DNA of 64,000 bases from contig MUYB01000015.1 of assembly GCA_002015125.1 (NCBI GenBank), positions 62,210 through 126,209 of the forward strand. The letters are read 5' to 3'. Origin of the DNA: [Haemophilus] felis. GTDB lineage: Bacteria > Pseudomonadota > Gammaproteobacteria > Enterobacterales > Pasteurellaceae. The translations under genes were made by a program, and so were the position numbers. Under the pieces are notes generated by a model that made no database searches, was not told where the DNA came from, and saw only the letters and a program-made list of their open reading frames with translations. Shown here one piece after another: positions 30,582-39,213 of this stretch (its first letter is position 1; the number at the start of each line of letters is the position of its first letter).

Positions 30582-30647
30582 TTTTGATTTGAGTAAGAAA
30601 TATTTAAAATAAATCGCAATGAATTCTAAATTTATGCGTGGATAGAA

Positions 30648-31445
30648 ATGAAAGAAGAACAAGATAAAAAAGCAGGAAGCAATCAAAGTTTGATTAGAGG
30701 CTTAATGCTAATTGATATTTTGAGCAATTTTCCGAACGGTTGTCCGCTAGCAAAACTCGCCGAACTCTCAAAATTGAATAAAAGTACCACTCACCGAATG
30801 TTGCAAACCCTACAAGCGTGTGGATATGTTAAAGCAGCGAATAGCACTGGCTCTTACAGATTAACGCTAAAAAGTTTAAGCATTGGACAAAAAACGCTCA
30901 ATTCAATTAACATTCTAAGCGTCGCCGCACCTTATTTAGAGAAATTGAATTTAGACATTGGGGAAACTGTGAATTTGTCTATGCGTGATCAACATCGTGC
31001 TGTGATGATTTATAAATTAGAACCGACGACGGGTATGCTAAGAACCCGTGCTTATATTGGTCAAAATTTAGAATTATATTGCTCGGCTATGGGAAAAATT
31101 TTTATGGCATATGACGATAATTTTACCTTGGCAGATTACTGGCAAAACAATCAGCACAACATACAACAACACACGGCGACGACGATCATTGAGCAAAGTG
31201 CAATGCGAATAGAGCTAAATAAAATCAAAGAAGAAGGCTACGCCATTGATAATGAAGAAAATGAACAAGGAGTTACTTGCTTTGCCTGCCCCATATTTAA
31301 TATTTCTGGCAACGTGGCTTATTCCGTTTCGGTTTCTTTATCCACTGTTCGCTTGCAACATATAGGACAAGCTAATTTATTAGCACAATTGAAGCAGGCT
31401 GCTAATTCGATCTCACAAGAATTAGGCTCACAAAGAGAAATCTAA
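30648..31445 (+). CDS. yiaJ: IclR-family regulator of the diketogulonate locus (YiaJ-like)
   Basis: The 265-aa protein has an N-terminal winged helix-turn-helix (about residues 15-75, PLAKLAELSKLNKSTTHRML) and the C-terminal IclR effector domain (about 90-260, with LELYCSAMGKIFMAY and the Cys in GVTCFACPIF). It diverges from yiaK. In E. coli YiaJ represses yiaK-S; the same role is inferred here. A fragment of a second IclR C-terminus lies at 32540-32589. Confidence 0.9.
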   Translation: MKEEQDKKAGSNQSLIRGLMLIDILSNFPNGCPLAKLAELSKLNKSTTHRMLQTLQACGYVKAANSTGSYRLTLKSLSIGQKTLNSINILSVAAPYLEKLNLDIGETVNLSMRDQHRAVMIYKLEPTTGMLRTRAYIGQNLELYCSAMGKIFMAYDDNFTLADYWQNNQHNIQQHTATTIIEQSAMRIELNKIKEEGYAIDNEENEQGVTCFACPIFNISGNVAYSVSVSLSTVRLQHIGQANLLAQLKQAANSISQELGSQREI

Positions 31446-31491
31446 TATCCATAAAGTAAGAAATACCTTAGGCAATTTATTGCACTTCGAG

Positions 31492-31517
31492 AGCTATTTC
31501 CCTTGCAAGAAATAGCT
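31492..31517. terminator. Hairpin copied with the yqhA remnant
   Basis: AGCTATTTC/GAAATAGCT matches the hairpin that ends the intact yqhA at 34150-34178, showing that the duplicated segment includes the gene's terminator. It now also ends yiaJ. Confidence 0.65.
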
Positions 31518-31527
31518 TTGAAATGAA

Positions 31528-31683
31528 TTAATGTCCGTTGTGGCTAATGCCGTATAGGATTTTGTCGGTGTACGCCATTGCTAAGGCGGATACTAAGAAA
31601 CCTAAGTGTAGGAATAATTGCCAAATCATTGTTTTTTCGTCCATATTGGCGGCGTTCACAAAGGTTTGCAGCATATGAATTGA
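31528..31683 (-). pseudogene. Remnant of yqhA (last ~52 codons)
   Basis: The minus strand reads an uninterrupted C-terminus of the YqhA membrane protein, ending [14 protein letters not shown], against [14 protein letters not shown] in the intact copy at 34193-34753. DNA identity is high but clearly not complete (around four-fifths by eye), so it is either an old duplication or came from another strain. Homology stops abruptly at about 31683. Confidence 0.8.
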
Positions 31684-31785
31684 CAAAATGCAGTTGATAT
31701 TGCCAAAGCTGTAAGGCTAGAAATTGCTCGCATTGAACAACAGCGGCAAATTCAACAACGCAGTCGTTTATATAATCGTGATTAA
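31684..31785 (+). pseudogene. C-terminal fragment of a charged coiled-coil protein, possibly phage tail
   Basis: A 33-codon open tail ending in TAA reads [18 protein letters not shown] then QIQQRSRLYNRD, rich in Gln, Arg and Glu. It starts right at the yqhA breakpoint and has no start codon. The style recalls the C-termini of phage tail tape-measure proteins, which in some Haemophilus prophages precede toxin-antitoxin genes; this is a guess, not a firm match. Confidence 0.4.
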
Positions 31786-31852
31786 AGGGAAAAAGGCTTG
31801 TATATTCATCATCAATAACGTACCATGTACACATATCTTGCGGGTAATATTT

Positions 31853-32185
31853 ATGGAATATTTAACATTTATTGAATTGCCATCATTCAGTAAACGCAAA
31901 GAGGGTTTATTAACAGAGGATGATTTACAAGAGTTACAATTGTATTTACTCGAAAATCATCAAAATGCCCCTTATATTCAAGGAACGGGGGGTTGCCAAA
32001 AAATACGTTGGGCAAGGGAAGGTCAAGGGAAAAGTTCTAGTGTTAGAGTGATTTAATACTGTGTCAGTAAAAAAGGGAGATTATACTTGATGTTGGTTTA
32101 TCCCAAAAATGTACAAGATAATTTAACCGCGCAACAAAAAGCACAGCTTAAATCAGTTTTAAAATTATTAGATCAGGAGGCATAA
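31853..32185 (+). pseudogene. RelE/HigB-type toxin gene interrupted by one nonsense codon
   Basis: The 110-codon frame begins MEYLTFIELPSFSKRKEGLL and continues to a TAA just before the antitoxin, but codon 68 (32054-32056) is TAA. Reading on in the same frame gives YCVSKKGRLYLMLVYPKN and KSVLKLLDQEA, the normal end of this RelE/ParE superfamily toxin. So there is no frameshift: a single base change such as TAT to TAA would explain it. The truncated product lacks the C-terminal catalytic strands. Confidence 0.85.
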
Positions 32186-32186
32186 A

Positions 32187-32483
32187 ATGGATAATGAATT
32201 ATTTGATGACTTGTTAACGAGTGCAAAACAAATCGTGGCTATCGAAAAAGGTGAGTTAGTATTGGAAAGCGATAAAATAAAAACTTTTGCAATTCCAAAT
32301 GTGAAACATATTCGTCAGAATGTGAATCTCAAGCAAAATGAATTTGCGAAATTGTTAGGTGTGAGTACGGCACTTGTCCAATCTTGGGAATTGCAAAGAC
32401 GTATTCCCAACGGTCCAGCATTGAAACTACTCACCATGTTGGAACATCAACCTAAACTGATTGATACATTAAAGCTATTGTAA
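32187..32483 (+). CDS. NadS-like antitoxin, XRE helix-turn-helix
   Basis: The 98-aa protein starts MDNELFDDLLTSAKQIVAIE, typical of the NadS group, and has a C-terminal helix-turn-helix (about residues 45-80, RQNVNLKQNEFAKLLGVS). AGGAGG lies 8 bp upstream and the gap from the toxin frame is 1 bp. It would neutralise and autoregulate a RelE/HigB toxin; here the toxin gene is broken and the antitoxin is intact. Confidence 0.88.
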   Translation: MDNELFDDLLTSAKQIVAIEKGELVLESDKIKTFAIPNVKHIRQNVNLKQNEFAKLLGVSTALVQSWELQRRIPNGPALKLLTMLEHQPKLIDTLKLL

Positions 32484-32499
32484 AACCCCTCCTTCATAT

Positions 32500-32525
32500 A
32501 ACCGCACTTCAACGTGCGGTTTTTG
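32500..32525 (+). terminator. Terminator after the antitoxin, built on a Hin-type uptake signal
   Basis: AACCGCACTT/ACGTGCGGTT with a tiny loop is followed by TTTT. The left arm (32501-32509) is a perfect uptake core on the minus strand. Inverted uptake cores acting as terminators are common in Haemophilus. Confidence 0.8.
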
Positions 32526-32539
32526 GTGGTGTAATGGAC

Positions 32540-32589
32540 AAACAGCCAATCTGATATCCCAAGAATTAGGCACTCAGATCAGTGTTTGA
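32540..32589 (+). pseudogene. Last ~15 codons of a second IclR regulator gene
   Basis: The frame ANLISQELGTQISV followed by TGA (32545-32589) aligns with ANSISQELGSQREI at the end of yiaJ (31400-31445). Nothing of the rest of this gene is present. It converges on the receptor remnant 4 bp away, so the lost locus had an IclR gene facing the ABC genes. Confidence 0.75.
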
Positions 32590-32593
32590 TTTG

Positions 32594-33223
32594 TTACTTT
32601 TGTGACACTCCCCAAATCCGCTTATAAGCTTCTCTATAACCATTTTGTGGGTCGTAGAGATTATGTTCGCCGCCGTCTAATGTGATATTTTCTTTAAGCA
32701 CTAAATGCGGTTGTGTGATATAGCCGGAAGGTGCTTCTTGAGCGAAAGCACGGTTTAATTCATCGACCAGTTGCCAACCATGCAAATTAAGCGGCTCGGG
32801 CACAGTCGCAAGTTGATACTTGTCTGTACGGATACATTGGTAGGCGCTAATAGAGCCATCACCCGCCGAAATATTATAGGGTTTATTTTTATTTGCGCTG
32901 CGTAGCGCGGGAGCCATAAAGTCAAAATACAGATCATTAATGCCTAAAGCATATTCTAAGTTATCGCCATATTTTTGCAGCAAGCTAAAGGTTAAACTTG
33001 GCATCCTTGTGGCGGTATCCGCTAGAGGGGTATCAATAAGTTCCAGTAATTTACAAGTCTGACATTGTTCAATAACCTCTTTCATTATATTGGCTTTGCG
33101 CAACGCAATTTCATACAAAGAATCGGTAAAAATAACCACTTGTGCCTTACCATCAGAATGAGCCACCGCAAGAAGCGCCGAAAGCCTTGCTACTTGGTCT
33201 GAGTCTGAAGTTACATTATAAAA
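32594..33223 (-). pseudogene. C-terminal part of a second sugar ABC receptor gene, truncated by IS
   Basis: From FYNVTSDSD at the IS junction to the stop there are 209 open codons, aligning throughout with the receptor at 25703-26806 (for example NLYDPQNGYREAYKRIWGV against NLYDPQNGYKDAYKAIWGV). The signal peptide and first lobe are missing. No start or promoter is left, so it is non-functional. Confidence 0.93.
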
Positions 33224-33936
33224 GGGGGTGTAGTAGATTAGCCCTAAATTTCACACCATTTTCTTAACGTTTTAAGTTGCTCTTTGGGTGTCCCAAAATT
33301 AAACCGAAATTCACATTCCTTCAAGAATAAAGGGAAACTTTTTCGGTCAATTCCATTATATTTTCGGAGTATCCGCTTAGCTTGACTCCAAAAATTCTCA
33401 ATGCCGTTGATGTGATTTTGTTTCACTGCAAACAGTTCCGAATGGTTAATTCGTTCGTGGTGAAATTCGCTCACATCTAGGGCGTCATAACTACGATAAG
33501 TATCCGTATAAACCCAGCTGTCAGGCTTGATTTTCCTTGCTATAACAGGCATTAGCGTTGTTGTTTTCGTATCATTGACGACCACAGTAAACACTTTCCC
33601 TTGCCTTTTCAACACCCCAAAAACAGCTACTTTTCCTGCAGCTCCCTGCCCTCGTTTTCCCTTGCGATGACCACCAAAATAGCTTTCATCCAGTTCAATT
33701 TTACCTTCGAAAACCTCATCAGCTTCAAGGGCTAAATGATGCTCAATCACAAGCCGAATTTTATGGTAAAAAAGAGCTGCGGTATTAGGTTGAATCTCCA
33801 ACAAATCTGCCGCCGTTCTAGCGGTGACTTCTGCTACAAAAAATTCAAGGCGTTTTTTCTGAGTAGATTTCTTTAATTTACAATGAGTTATTTTCATTTT
33901 TGTAGTATAGCATTGATGCTAATCTACTACAGCCCC
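33224..33936 (-). mobile_element. IS1016-like insertion sequence (IS1595 family), 713 bp
   Basis: Terminal inverted repeats of 19 bp, GGGGGTGTAGTAGATTAGC on the left and its near-perfect complement (one mismatch) at 33918-33936, flank one transposase gene. The 8 bp outside the two ends differ (TTATAAAA and AAATTTTA), so there is no target duplication. The flanks come from two different ABC genes that are about 2.9 kb apart in the intact copy, pointing to deletion after insertion. Confidence 0.92.
33244..33897 (-). CDS. IS1595-family transposase (IS1016 group)
   Basis: The 217-aa transposase shows the ISXO2-like DDE layout: [18 protein letters not shown] near residue 66, [10 protein letters not shown] near residue 134, and [15 protein letters not shown] near residue 161. 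[11 protein letters not shown] is also typical. The frame is intact from ATG 33897 to the stop, so the element may still be active. Confidence 0.93.
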   Translation of the reverse strand: MKITHCKLKKSTQKKRLEFFVAEVTARTAADLLEIQPNTAALFYHKIRLVIEHHLALEADEVFEGKIELDESYFGGHRKGKRGQGAAGKVAVFGVLKRQGKVFTVVVNDTKTTTLMPVIARKIKPDSWVYTDTYRSYDALDVSEFHHERINHSELFAVKQNHINGIENFWSQAKRILRKYNGIDRKSFPLFLKECEFRFNFGTPKEQLKTLRKWCEI

Positions 33937-34090
33937 AAATTTTAATTAAACTAGACTTTCCTGCCCCATTTTCACCAAGCAACGCAAGAATCTCACCTCG
34001 AAAAATATCCAAACTAATGTTGTTCACCGCAAGATGATCACCAAACTTTTTAACAATATTTTGCAGGCGAAGAATTGGCTCTGTTGTCAT
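33937..34090 (-). pseudogene. N-terminal 51 codons of a second sugar ABC ATPase, truncated by IS
   Basis: It starts [19 protein letters not shown] and ends within the Walker A region [13 protein letters not shown] at the IS border. The intact homologue is the ATPase at 27894-29405. Read-through adds about 19 IS-derived residues. It is the other end of the same deleted ABC locus as the receptor remnant. Confidence 0.93.
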
Positions 34091-34149
34091 GAGTTAAGAA
34101 GCATTAAACCTTGATAATAGCGTTGTTAGACAAATTTATTGATTTTAAA

Positions 34150-34178
34150 AAGCTATTTCTCAAAACAAGAAATAGCTT
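34150..34178 (-). terminator. Terminator of yqhA
   Basis: Stem AAGCTATTTCT/AGAAATAGCTT with a 7-nt loop, followed on the minus strand by TTTTAAAATC, 15 bp past the yqhA stop. Confidence 0.75.
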
Positions 34179-34192
34179 CTATTAGAATGATA

Positions 34193-34753
34193 TTAATGAT
34201 TATGGTGGCTTGTTCCATATAAGATCTTATCAGTATATGCCATAGCTAAAGCAGATACTAAGAAACCCAAATGTAGGAATAATTGCCACATCATCGTCTT
34301 CTCATCCATATTAGCTGCATTCACAAAGGTTTGTAGCATATGAATTGAAGAAATACTGATGATTGACATAGACAGTTTTACTTTTAACACCGATGCATTA
34401 ACGTGGCTTAACCATTCAGGTTCATCTGGGTGATTTTCCGTATGCAATTTAGAAACGAAAATTTCATAGCCTCCGACGATAACCATAACTAATAAATTAG
34501 CAATCATGACCACATCGATCAGGTTAAGTACCGCTAACATAATGGTATTGGAATCCATTTGTTGCAAGTTAACCGTGAGATCCCATAAAGATTTCATAAA
34601 TTTATAAGCATAAATACCTTGTACCACAATGAGTCCCAAATACATTGGTAACTGCAACCAACGGCTAGCAAAAATAATCTTTCCAATGAATGGCGGAGTT
34701 GGTCTAGGGGATGCGTTTTTTTGTTGTACAGGTTGAGAAACGTGCTGTTCCAT
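34193..34753 (-). CDS. yqhA: YqhA/UPF0114 family membrane protein
   Basis: The 186-aa protein has about four hydrophobic segments and the family runs [19 protein letters not shown] near residue 29 and [14 protein letters not shown]. Its function is unknown; some homologues are studied as small inner-membrane channels. A diverged remnant of its 3' end lies at 31528-31683, so the two copies bracket the whole remnant region. Confidence 0.88.
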   Translation of the reverse strand: MEQHVSQPVQQKNASPRPTPPFIGKIIFASRWLQLPMYLGLIVVQGIYAYKFMKSLWDLTVNLQQMDSNTIMLAVLNLIDVVMIANLLVMVIVGGYEIFVSKLHTENHPDEPEWLSHVNASVLKVKLSMSIISISSIHMLQTFVNAANMDEKTMMWQLFLHLGFLVSALAMAYTDKILYGTSHHNH

Positions 34754-34787
34754 AAAATTCCTAACTGAAAACGAGTTTATTTTGAGA

Positions 34788-34811
34788 AAGGGAACCGATT
34801 TCAGTTCCCTT
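34788..34811 (-). terminator. Terminator of ridA
   Basis: Stem AAGGGAAC/GTTCCCTT with an 8-nt loop lies just past the ridA stop; on the minus strand a short T-rich stretch follows. Confidence 0.7.
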
Positions 34812-34818
34812 GAATTAT

Positions 34819-35208
34819 TTAACTACGCAGCGCAATGGCTTCAATTTCAATGCCAACATCTTTTGGCAAACGTGCCACTTCGACACAAGAACGAGCAGGG
34901 AAATTTGGGTGGTTATTTTCTTTGAAGAATTTTTCATACTCAGCATTGACTGCAGCAAAATCATTAAGATCTTTAACAAACACTGTTGTTTTCACGATAT
35001 TCGCAACAGATAAACCTGCTTGCTCAACAATTGCTTTCAGGTTTTCTAAAGATTGGCGCGCTTGTGCCACGATATCTGCAGATACTTCGCCTGTTTTTGG
35101 ATTTACTGGGATTTGACCAGAAGTAAAAACTAAATTACCTAAATCCACTGCTTGAACATAAGGCCCTATCGCCGCAGGGGCGTTATCAGTATGAATAATT
35201 TTTGACAT
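34819..35208 (-). CDS. ridA: RidA enamine/imine deaminase
   Basis: RidA hydrolyses reactive 2-aminoacrylate-type intermediates in the cytosol. The 129-aa protein has the family marks [20 protein letters not shown] and the C-terminal catalytic Arg and Glu in [21 protein letters not shown]. The gene stands alone with its own terminator. Confidence 0.95.
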   Translation of the reverse strand: MSKIIHTDNAPAAIGPYVQAVDLGNLVFTSGQIPVNPKTGEVSADIVAQARQSLENLKAIVEQAGLSVANIVKTTVFVKDLNDFAAVNAEYEKFFKENNHPNFPARSCVEVARLPKDVGIEIEAIALRS

Positions 35209-35236
35209 ATTAACTCCTTGTTATAAATAAGATAAA

Positions 35237-35245
35237 AAGTGCGGT
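35237..35245 (+). repeat. Hin-type DNA uptake signal core
   Basis: A perfect AAGTGCGGT core in the gap between ridA and the pabC-like gene. Confidence 0.85.
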
Positions 35246-35269
35246 ATTGTATCTATTTTAAGAAATAAG

Positions 35270-35869
35270 TTATAGACCATTTAGTGCATTAATCACACGA
35301 ATTTCCTCAAATTGATGGAGATCCTCTAGTCGAATTTCACACACTTGAATTTTATTTTGCGCAATTAAATTCGCTCGTTGTGTTCCTGCTAAAAGCGGCG
35401 TATCCGAAGTAAACCATTGTGCATTGCGCCGAAAAATTAGATTACCAATGGAACAGTCAGTAACTTTACCATGCTTAATAATGATGATTTCATCATTATC
35501 GCCTCTTTCCGCAAACAACGCATTAATGAGTTCGCGATTACTCAATTTCAAACCATATTCAATTTCATCGCAAATAATCGGCGTGAAAGAACGATAGGTT
35601 CTTCGTTGGTAAGGAAAATATTCAACTTTACATTCTTGATAGTTGTAACTAATGCGACAACGAATCAAGTTAGCGTGATTGGTGGCGTTTAATGCCTCAG
35701 AAACCTGAATAATACGGCTCAGATTTTGAATACATAAATCTTTGCAGGGAAATTGCCCATAAAACTGGCGTAAACTTTGTTCATAGCGCCGTTGATGTAA
35801 AGCTAAGCGCTGAGGTACGCCATTTTCAATAGCAATGGTTTCAAATAAAGGATACATCAAGAGACTCAT
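35270..35869 (-). CDS. Aminodeoxychorismate lyase-like protein (PabC-like, class IV aminotransferase fold)
   Basis: The 199-aa protein is short for PabC (about 270 aa) but keeps the PLP lysine region GLKLSNRELINAL near residue 126 and KHGKVTDCSIGNLIF. It would release pyruvate from 4-amino-4-deoxychorismate to give p-aminobenzoate. It overlaps pabB by 4 bp, so the two are coupled. The role is inferred from fold and neighbours. Confidence 0.8.
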   Translation of the reverse strand: MSLLMYPLFETIAIENGVPQRLALHQRRYEQSLRQFYGQFPCKDLCIQNLSRIIQVSEALNATNHANLIRCRISYNYQECKVEYFPYQRRTYRSFTPIICDEIEYGLKLSNRELINALFAERGDNDEIIIIKHGKVTDCSIGNLIFRRNAQWFTSDTPLLAGTQRANLIAQNKIQVCEIRLEDLHQFEEIRVINALNGL

Positions 35870-36846
35870 TTAAAAGGTAAATAAACTTTTTGGATCAATT
35901 CCAAATATTCATCATCTAGTTCGCTCAACATAGTGATACCGCCGCCGCTACGAAACCAATATTTATTATCCGATTGTTCAATAAAACGAATGGCCACTGC
36001 ACTTTGTAACTGCTCGCCATTAAATACGCCGAAAACGCCTGTGTAATAGCCTCGAGGTTGTCCTTCCGCTTGTTGAATAATTTCCACGGTTTTTTCTTTT
36101 GGTGCACCGCTAATAGAGCCCGCCGGTAATAATTTGCTTAAAATCGTTCCAATTTGACTACGCCAATTTTCCGCTAACTGTCCACAAATCTCAGAACTTG
36201 TTTGCAAAATAGCTCCCTTCTGAGTTTGAATTTGATCCACATAACGAAAACGTAACACCTCAATATTTTTCGCGACTAAGGCTAAATCGTTACGCATAAG
36301 GTCAACGATAGTATAATGTTCTTGCTTTTCTTTTTCGGAGTTCAGTAAAAGCGATTTAGCGTCAGGTAAACTGGCATCAATGGTTCCCTTCATCGGATAA
36401 GTATAAATACGATCATCAACAATCTTAATAAAGGTTTCAGGAGAAAAACAAACAAAGCGATTTCGATAACAAAGTTTGTAAGGCGCTTGGCTACGCCAAA
36501 ATACTTCTTCTAATCCAATATTCAAACTAATTAGAGTAGGGTAAGTTAAATTGAGCAAATAACTATTACCTTTTTGGATTTCTTGTTTCACCAAGTTAAA
36601 CCCTTTTGTGTACTCCGCTTTCTCCATTGGCTGCTTGCTAAACTGCAGAGGTGAATTCATTGAAGTGGTCGCTTCAACATTACTGATGCCTTGAATATCA
36701 AATAATAACTCAGCCTCTAACGCCTCATGGAATGGGAAAATTAGTGGCTGTTGCTGTTCAAAATCAATCAAAAAGAAAAAAGGCTTACCCTGAGCGCCAT
36801 AACCATTAGCTTGCTCAACAAACGTGCGAAAATCTAACATATTCAA
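35866..36846 (-). CDS. pabB: Aminodeoxychorismate synthase component I, short form
   Basis: PabB converts chorismate and ammonia to 4-amino-4-deoxychorismate for folate. The 326-aa protein consists mainly of the chorismate-binding domain, with PMKGT (the Lys nucleophile region) near residue 153 and GSISGAPKEKT near residue 247. Full PabB is about 450 aa, so the N-terminal domain is reduced, as in other Pasteurellaceae. It diverges from pabA. Confidence 0.9.
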   Translation of the reverse strand: MNMLDFRTFVEQANGYGAQGKPFFFLIDFEQQQPLIFPFHEALEAELLFDIQGISNVEATTSMNSPLQFSKQPMEKAEYTKGFNLVKQEIQKGNSYLLNLTYPTLISLNIGLEEVFWRSQAPYKLCYRNRFVCFSPETFIKIVDDRIYTYPMKGTIDASLPDAKSLLLNSEKEKQEHYTIVDLMRNDLALVAKNIEVLRFRYVDQIQTQKGAILQTSSEICGQLAENWRSQIGTILSKLLPAGSISGAPKEKTVEIIQQAEGQPRGYYTGVFGVFNGEQLQSAVAIRFIEQSDNKYWFRSGGGITMLSELDDEYLELIQKVYLPFK

Positions 36847-36931
36847 TAGACAAAAAAGAAAATTGGAATGTTTTATTTTATACTGCTACATATTTTTTAT
36901 TAAGCCTAATGTGCAGCCTCTAGCAAAAGTT

Positions 36932-37495
36932 ATGAAAAAATTACTCATTATTAATAATCAAGATTCTTTCACATATAACCTTGTGGATTTAATTCGTCGT
37001 TTAGATGTGCCATTCGAGGTTATCGACGTTAAAGATCTCAATTTAGACCAAATAGAATTATTTAGCCATATTTTAATTTCACCCGGTCCTGACGTACCGC
37101 GCAGTTATCCGCAGCTTTTCGCTATGTTAAACCGCTATTATCAACATAAATCTATTTTAGGTGTTTGCCTCGGTTTACAAACCATTTGTGAGTTTTTCGG
37201 CGGCAAATTATATAACTTAACAGAAGTGCGACACGGAAAAAGCAAACAATTAAAAGTGCAAAGAGAATCCCTTTTATTCAAAGGCTTACCGCGGCAATTT
37301 CAAATTGGACTTTATCATTCATGGGCAATTGCCGCAGAAAACTTCCCCTCTCAACTGCAGATTACAGGACTATGTGATGATGAAGTCATTATGGCGATAG
37401 AACATCATTCTCTGCCAATTTACGCAGTGCAATTTCACCCAGAATCTTTTATTTCTGAATACGGTGAAGAAATATTAAGAAATTGGCTAGGATAA
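36932..37495 (+). CDS. pabA: Aminodeoxychorismate synthase component II (glutamine amidotransferase)
   Basis: PabA supplies ammonia to PabB. The 187-aa class I amidotransferase has NQDSFTYNL at its N-terminus, the nucleophile motif GVCLGLQTI near residue 76 and the catalytic His/Glu in VQFHPES near residue 167. ATG 36932 fits homologues; the longer frame from 36824 would overlap pabB. A TrpG role is possible but pabB next door favours PabA. Confidence 0.9.
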   Translation: MKKLLIINNQDSFTYNLVDLIRRLDVPFEVIDVKDLNLDQIELFSHILISPGPDVPRSYPQLFAMLNRYYQHKSILGVCLGLQTICEFFGGKLYNLTEVRHGKSKQLKVQRESLLFKGLPRQFQIGLYHSWAIAAENFPSQLQITGLCDDEVIMAIEHHSLPIYAVQFHPESFISEYGEEILRNWLG

Positions 37496-37499
37496 AAAT

Positions 37500-37543
37500 A
37501 GGCATTTTAGCGTTCGGGTTAACCACCGCTAAAATGCCTTTTA
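37500..37543 (+). terminator. Terminator between pabA and lpxD
   Basis: Stem AGGCATTTTAGCG/CGCTAAAATGCCT with a 14-nt loop, followed by TTTTA. It lies between the convergent genes pabA and lpxD and may act in both directions. Confidence 0.85.
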
Positions 37544-37564
37544 TAATGAAAGGTGTATGGAATG

Positions 37565-38596
37565 TTAGGCATCTTCGGCCATTTGTTTTTCCACGGCTTT
37601 CAGACGTTTATTGATTGAATCAATATTCATCGTTAGCGCCGCTGTTTTGCGCCATTCCTTGTTGCTTTGTAGAGGAATACCTGAAGAATACACACCTGGC
37701 TCTGTAATTGGACGCATAACCATACCCATACCTGTAATGGTAACTTGATCACAAATTTCCATATGACCGTTGACTACACTAGCGCCACCAATCAAGCAAT
37801 AACGCCCAACTTTTAGACTTCCCGCCATAATTACACCACCTGCCACCGCAGTGCCAGTGCCGATATGTACGTTATGGGCAATTTGACATAAGTTATCAAT
37901 AATCACGTTATCTTCAATGATGGTTGAATCAAGCGCACCTCGGTCGATACAAGTATTAGCGCCAATTTCCACACAGTTACCAATAATTACGCTTCCTGTC
38001 TGTGGAATTTTAATCCAACGCCCTCTATCATTGGCGTATCCAAATCCATCGCTACCAATTACCGCACCAGATTGAATTAAACAACGTTGTCCAATTTCCA
38101 CATCATGATATACCGTAACATTCGCCCACAATTGAGTTGCTTCACCAATTTTGGCATTTTCACCCACAAAACAGTTAGGTCCAATAATCGCACCGTTGCC
38201 AATCACCGCACCACGTTCAATCACAGCGTTAGCGCCGATAGATACGTTTTCACCAATAGTTGCTAATTCAGAAACTACTGCTTGTTTATGAATACCATGA
38301 GCTGCTTTAGGTGTTGTATCCATATGCTGGGCCAAGATCGCATATGCAACATAAGGATCTTTTACGATAAGTAAATTACTGTGTTCGGAACAAAATTCCA
38401 CATCAGATTCAGAAACAACCAGAATACCCGCTTGGCTATTAGCCAACAGAGGACGGAATTTTGCATTAGAAATAAAGGTAAGTTGATTTGGCAGGGCTTT
38501 ATCAAGAGGAGCTATGCTCTCAACAAAAACATCGGCGTTACCACGAATGGTAGCGCCGATTTTTGTTGCTAATTCTTGTAAAGAATAGACTTGCAT
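37565..38596 (-). CDS. lpxD: UDP-3-O-(3-hydroxymyristoyl)glucosamine N-acyltransferase
   Basis: LpxD adds the second acyl chain in lipid A synthesis. The 343-aa protein has an N-terminal uridine-binding domain (about residues 1-100), a long left-handed beta-helix of hexapeptide repeats (about 105-300, catalytic His in QIAHNVHIG) and a C-terminal helix. It ends the skp-lpxD run. In E. coli lpxA and fabZ follow; here the pab genes do. Confidence 0.97.
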   Translation of the reverse strand: MQVYSLQELATKIGATIRGNADVFVESIAPLDKALPNQLTFISNAKFRPLLANSQAGILVVSESDVEFCSEHSNLLIVKDPYVAYAILAQHMDTTPKAAHGIHKQAVVSELATIGENVSIGANAVIERGAVIGNGAIIGPNCFVGENAKIGEATQLWANVTVYHDVEIGQRCLIQSGAVIGSDGFGYANDRGRWIKIPQTGSVIIGNCVEIGANTCIDRGALDSTIIEDNVIIDNLCQIAHNVHIGTGTAVAGGVIMAGSLKVGRYCLIGGASVVNGHMEICDQVTITGMGMVMRPITEPGVYSSGIPLQSNKEWRKTAALTMNIDSINKRLKAVEKQMAEDA

Positions 38597-38605
38597 TATA
38601 GATGC

Positions 38606-39178
38606 CTATTTAGCTGGAATCGCTTTTAAAACATCTTCATTGATATTTTTTGCATCATCAGCAAATGCAACAGCACCTTGGTTCAATACCATGGTATATT
38701 GTTTTTGTTTTGCCACAGCTTTTACCGCCGCTTCAATGCTATCAGCGATTTTTTTAGTTTCTTCGTTTTCACGTTTTGCATAACTTTCTTGGTATTTTTG
38801 CACTTCTTCATCGTGAGCAGCAATCAATTTATTGATAGCAGCCTGCTCGGTTTCTTCCAATTTTTTGATTTCATCTTCACGTTTTTTGATATCAGCTGCA
38901 CGAAGCTTTGGTGCGTCTTTTTGCAAAGCAACAACTTTAGCCTCAATTTTTTTCTGAGCAGCAGCAATCTTTTCATCAATTTGTTTTTTGCTTGCTACTA
39001 ATTTATCTCTAGTTGCTTTGAACTCAGATTCTAATTTGTCAGCTGCTGCTTTACGATCTGGATGATTTTGGAATAAATAATCACCATTGATAACAGCAAT
39101 ATTTTCAGATGCTGCCGCAAAAGTTGAGGTTAAAGCTAAAGCTAATGAAAGTGCAGTTACTTTTAATGTTTTTTTCAT
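38606..39178 (-). CDS. skp: Periplasmic chaperone Skp (OmpH)
   Basis: Skp holds unfolded outer-membrane proteins on their way to BamA. The 190-aa protein has a signal peptide (VTALSLALALTSTFAAA) and a long Lys/Glu/Ala-rich coiled coil (about residues 50-150) that makes the trimer's tentacles. It sits between bamA and lpxD as usual. Confidence 0.95.
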   Translation of the reverse strand: MKKTLKVTALSLALALTSTFAAASENIAVINGDYLFQNHPDRKAAADKLESEFKATRDKLVASKKQIDEKIAAAQKKIEAKVVALQKDAPKLRAADIKKREDEIKKLEETEQAAINKLIAAHDEEVQKYQESYAKRENEETKKIADSIEAAVKAVAKQKQYTMVLNQGAVAFADDAKNINEDVLKAIPAK

Positions 39179-39213
39179 TTGTTCAATGTTCCTATTAAAT
39201 GATTATTAAATTT

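Noticed and set aside
31544..31834. 96-aa open frame on the minus strand
   Set aside because: It runs in another frame across the yqhA remnant and the phage-like fragment; it is a shadow.
36824..36931. N-terminal extension of pabA
   Set aside because: It would overlap pabB, and the amidotransferase family begins at ATG 36932.
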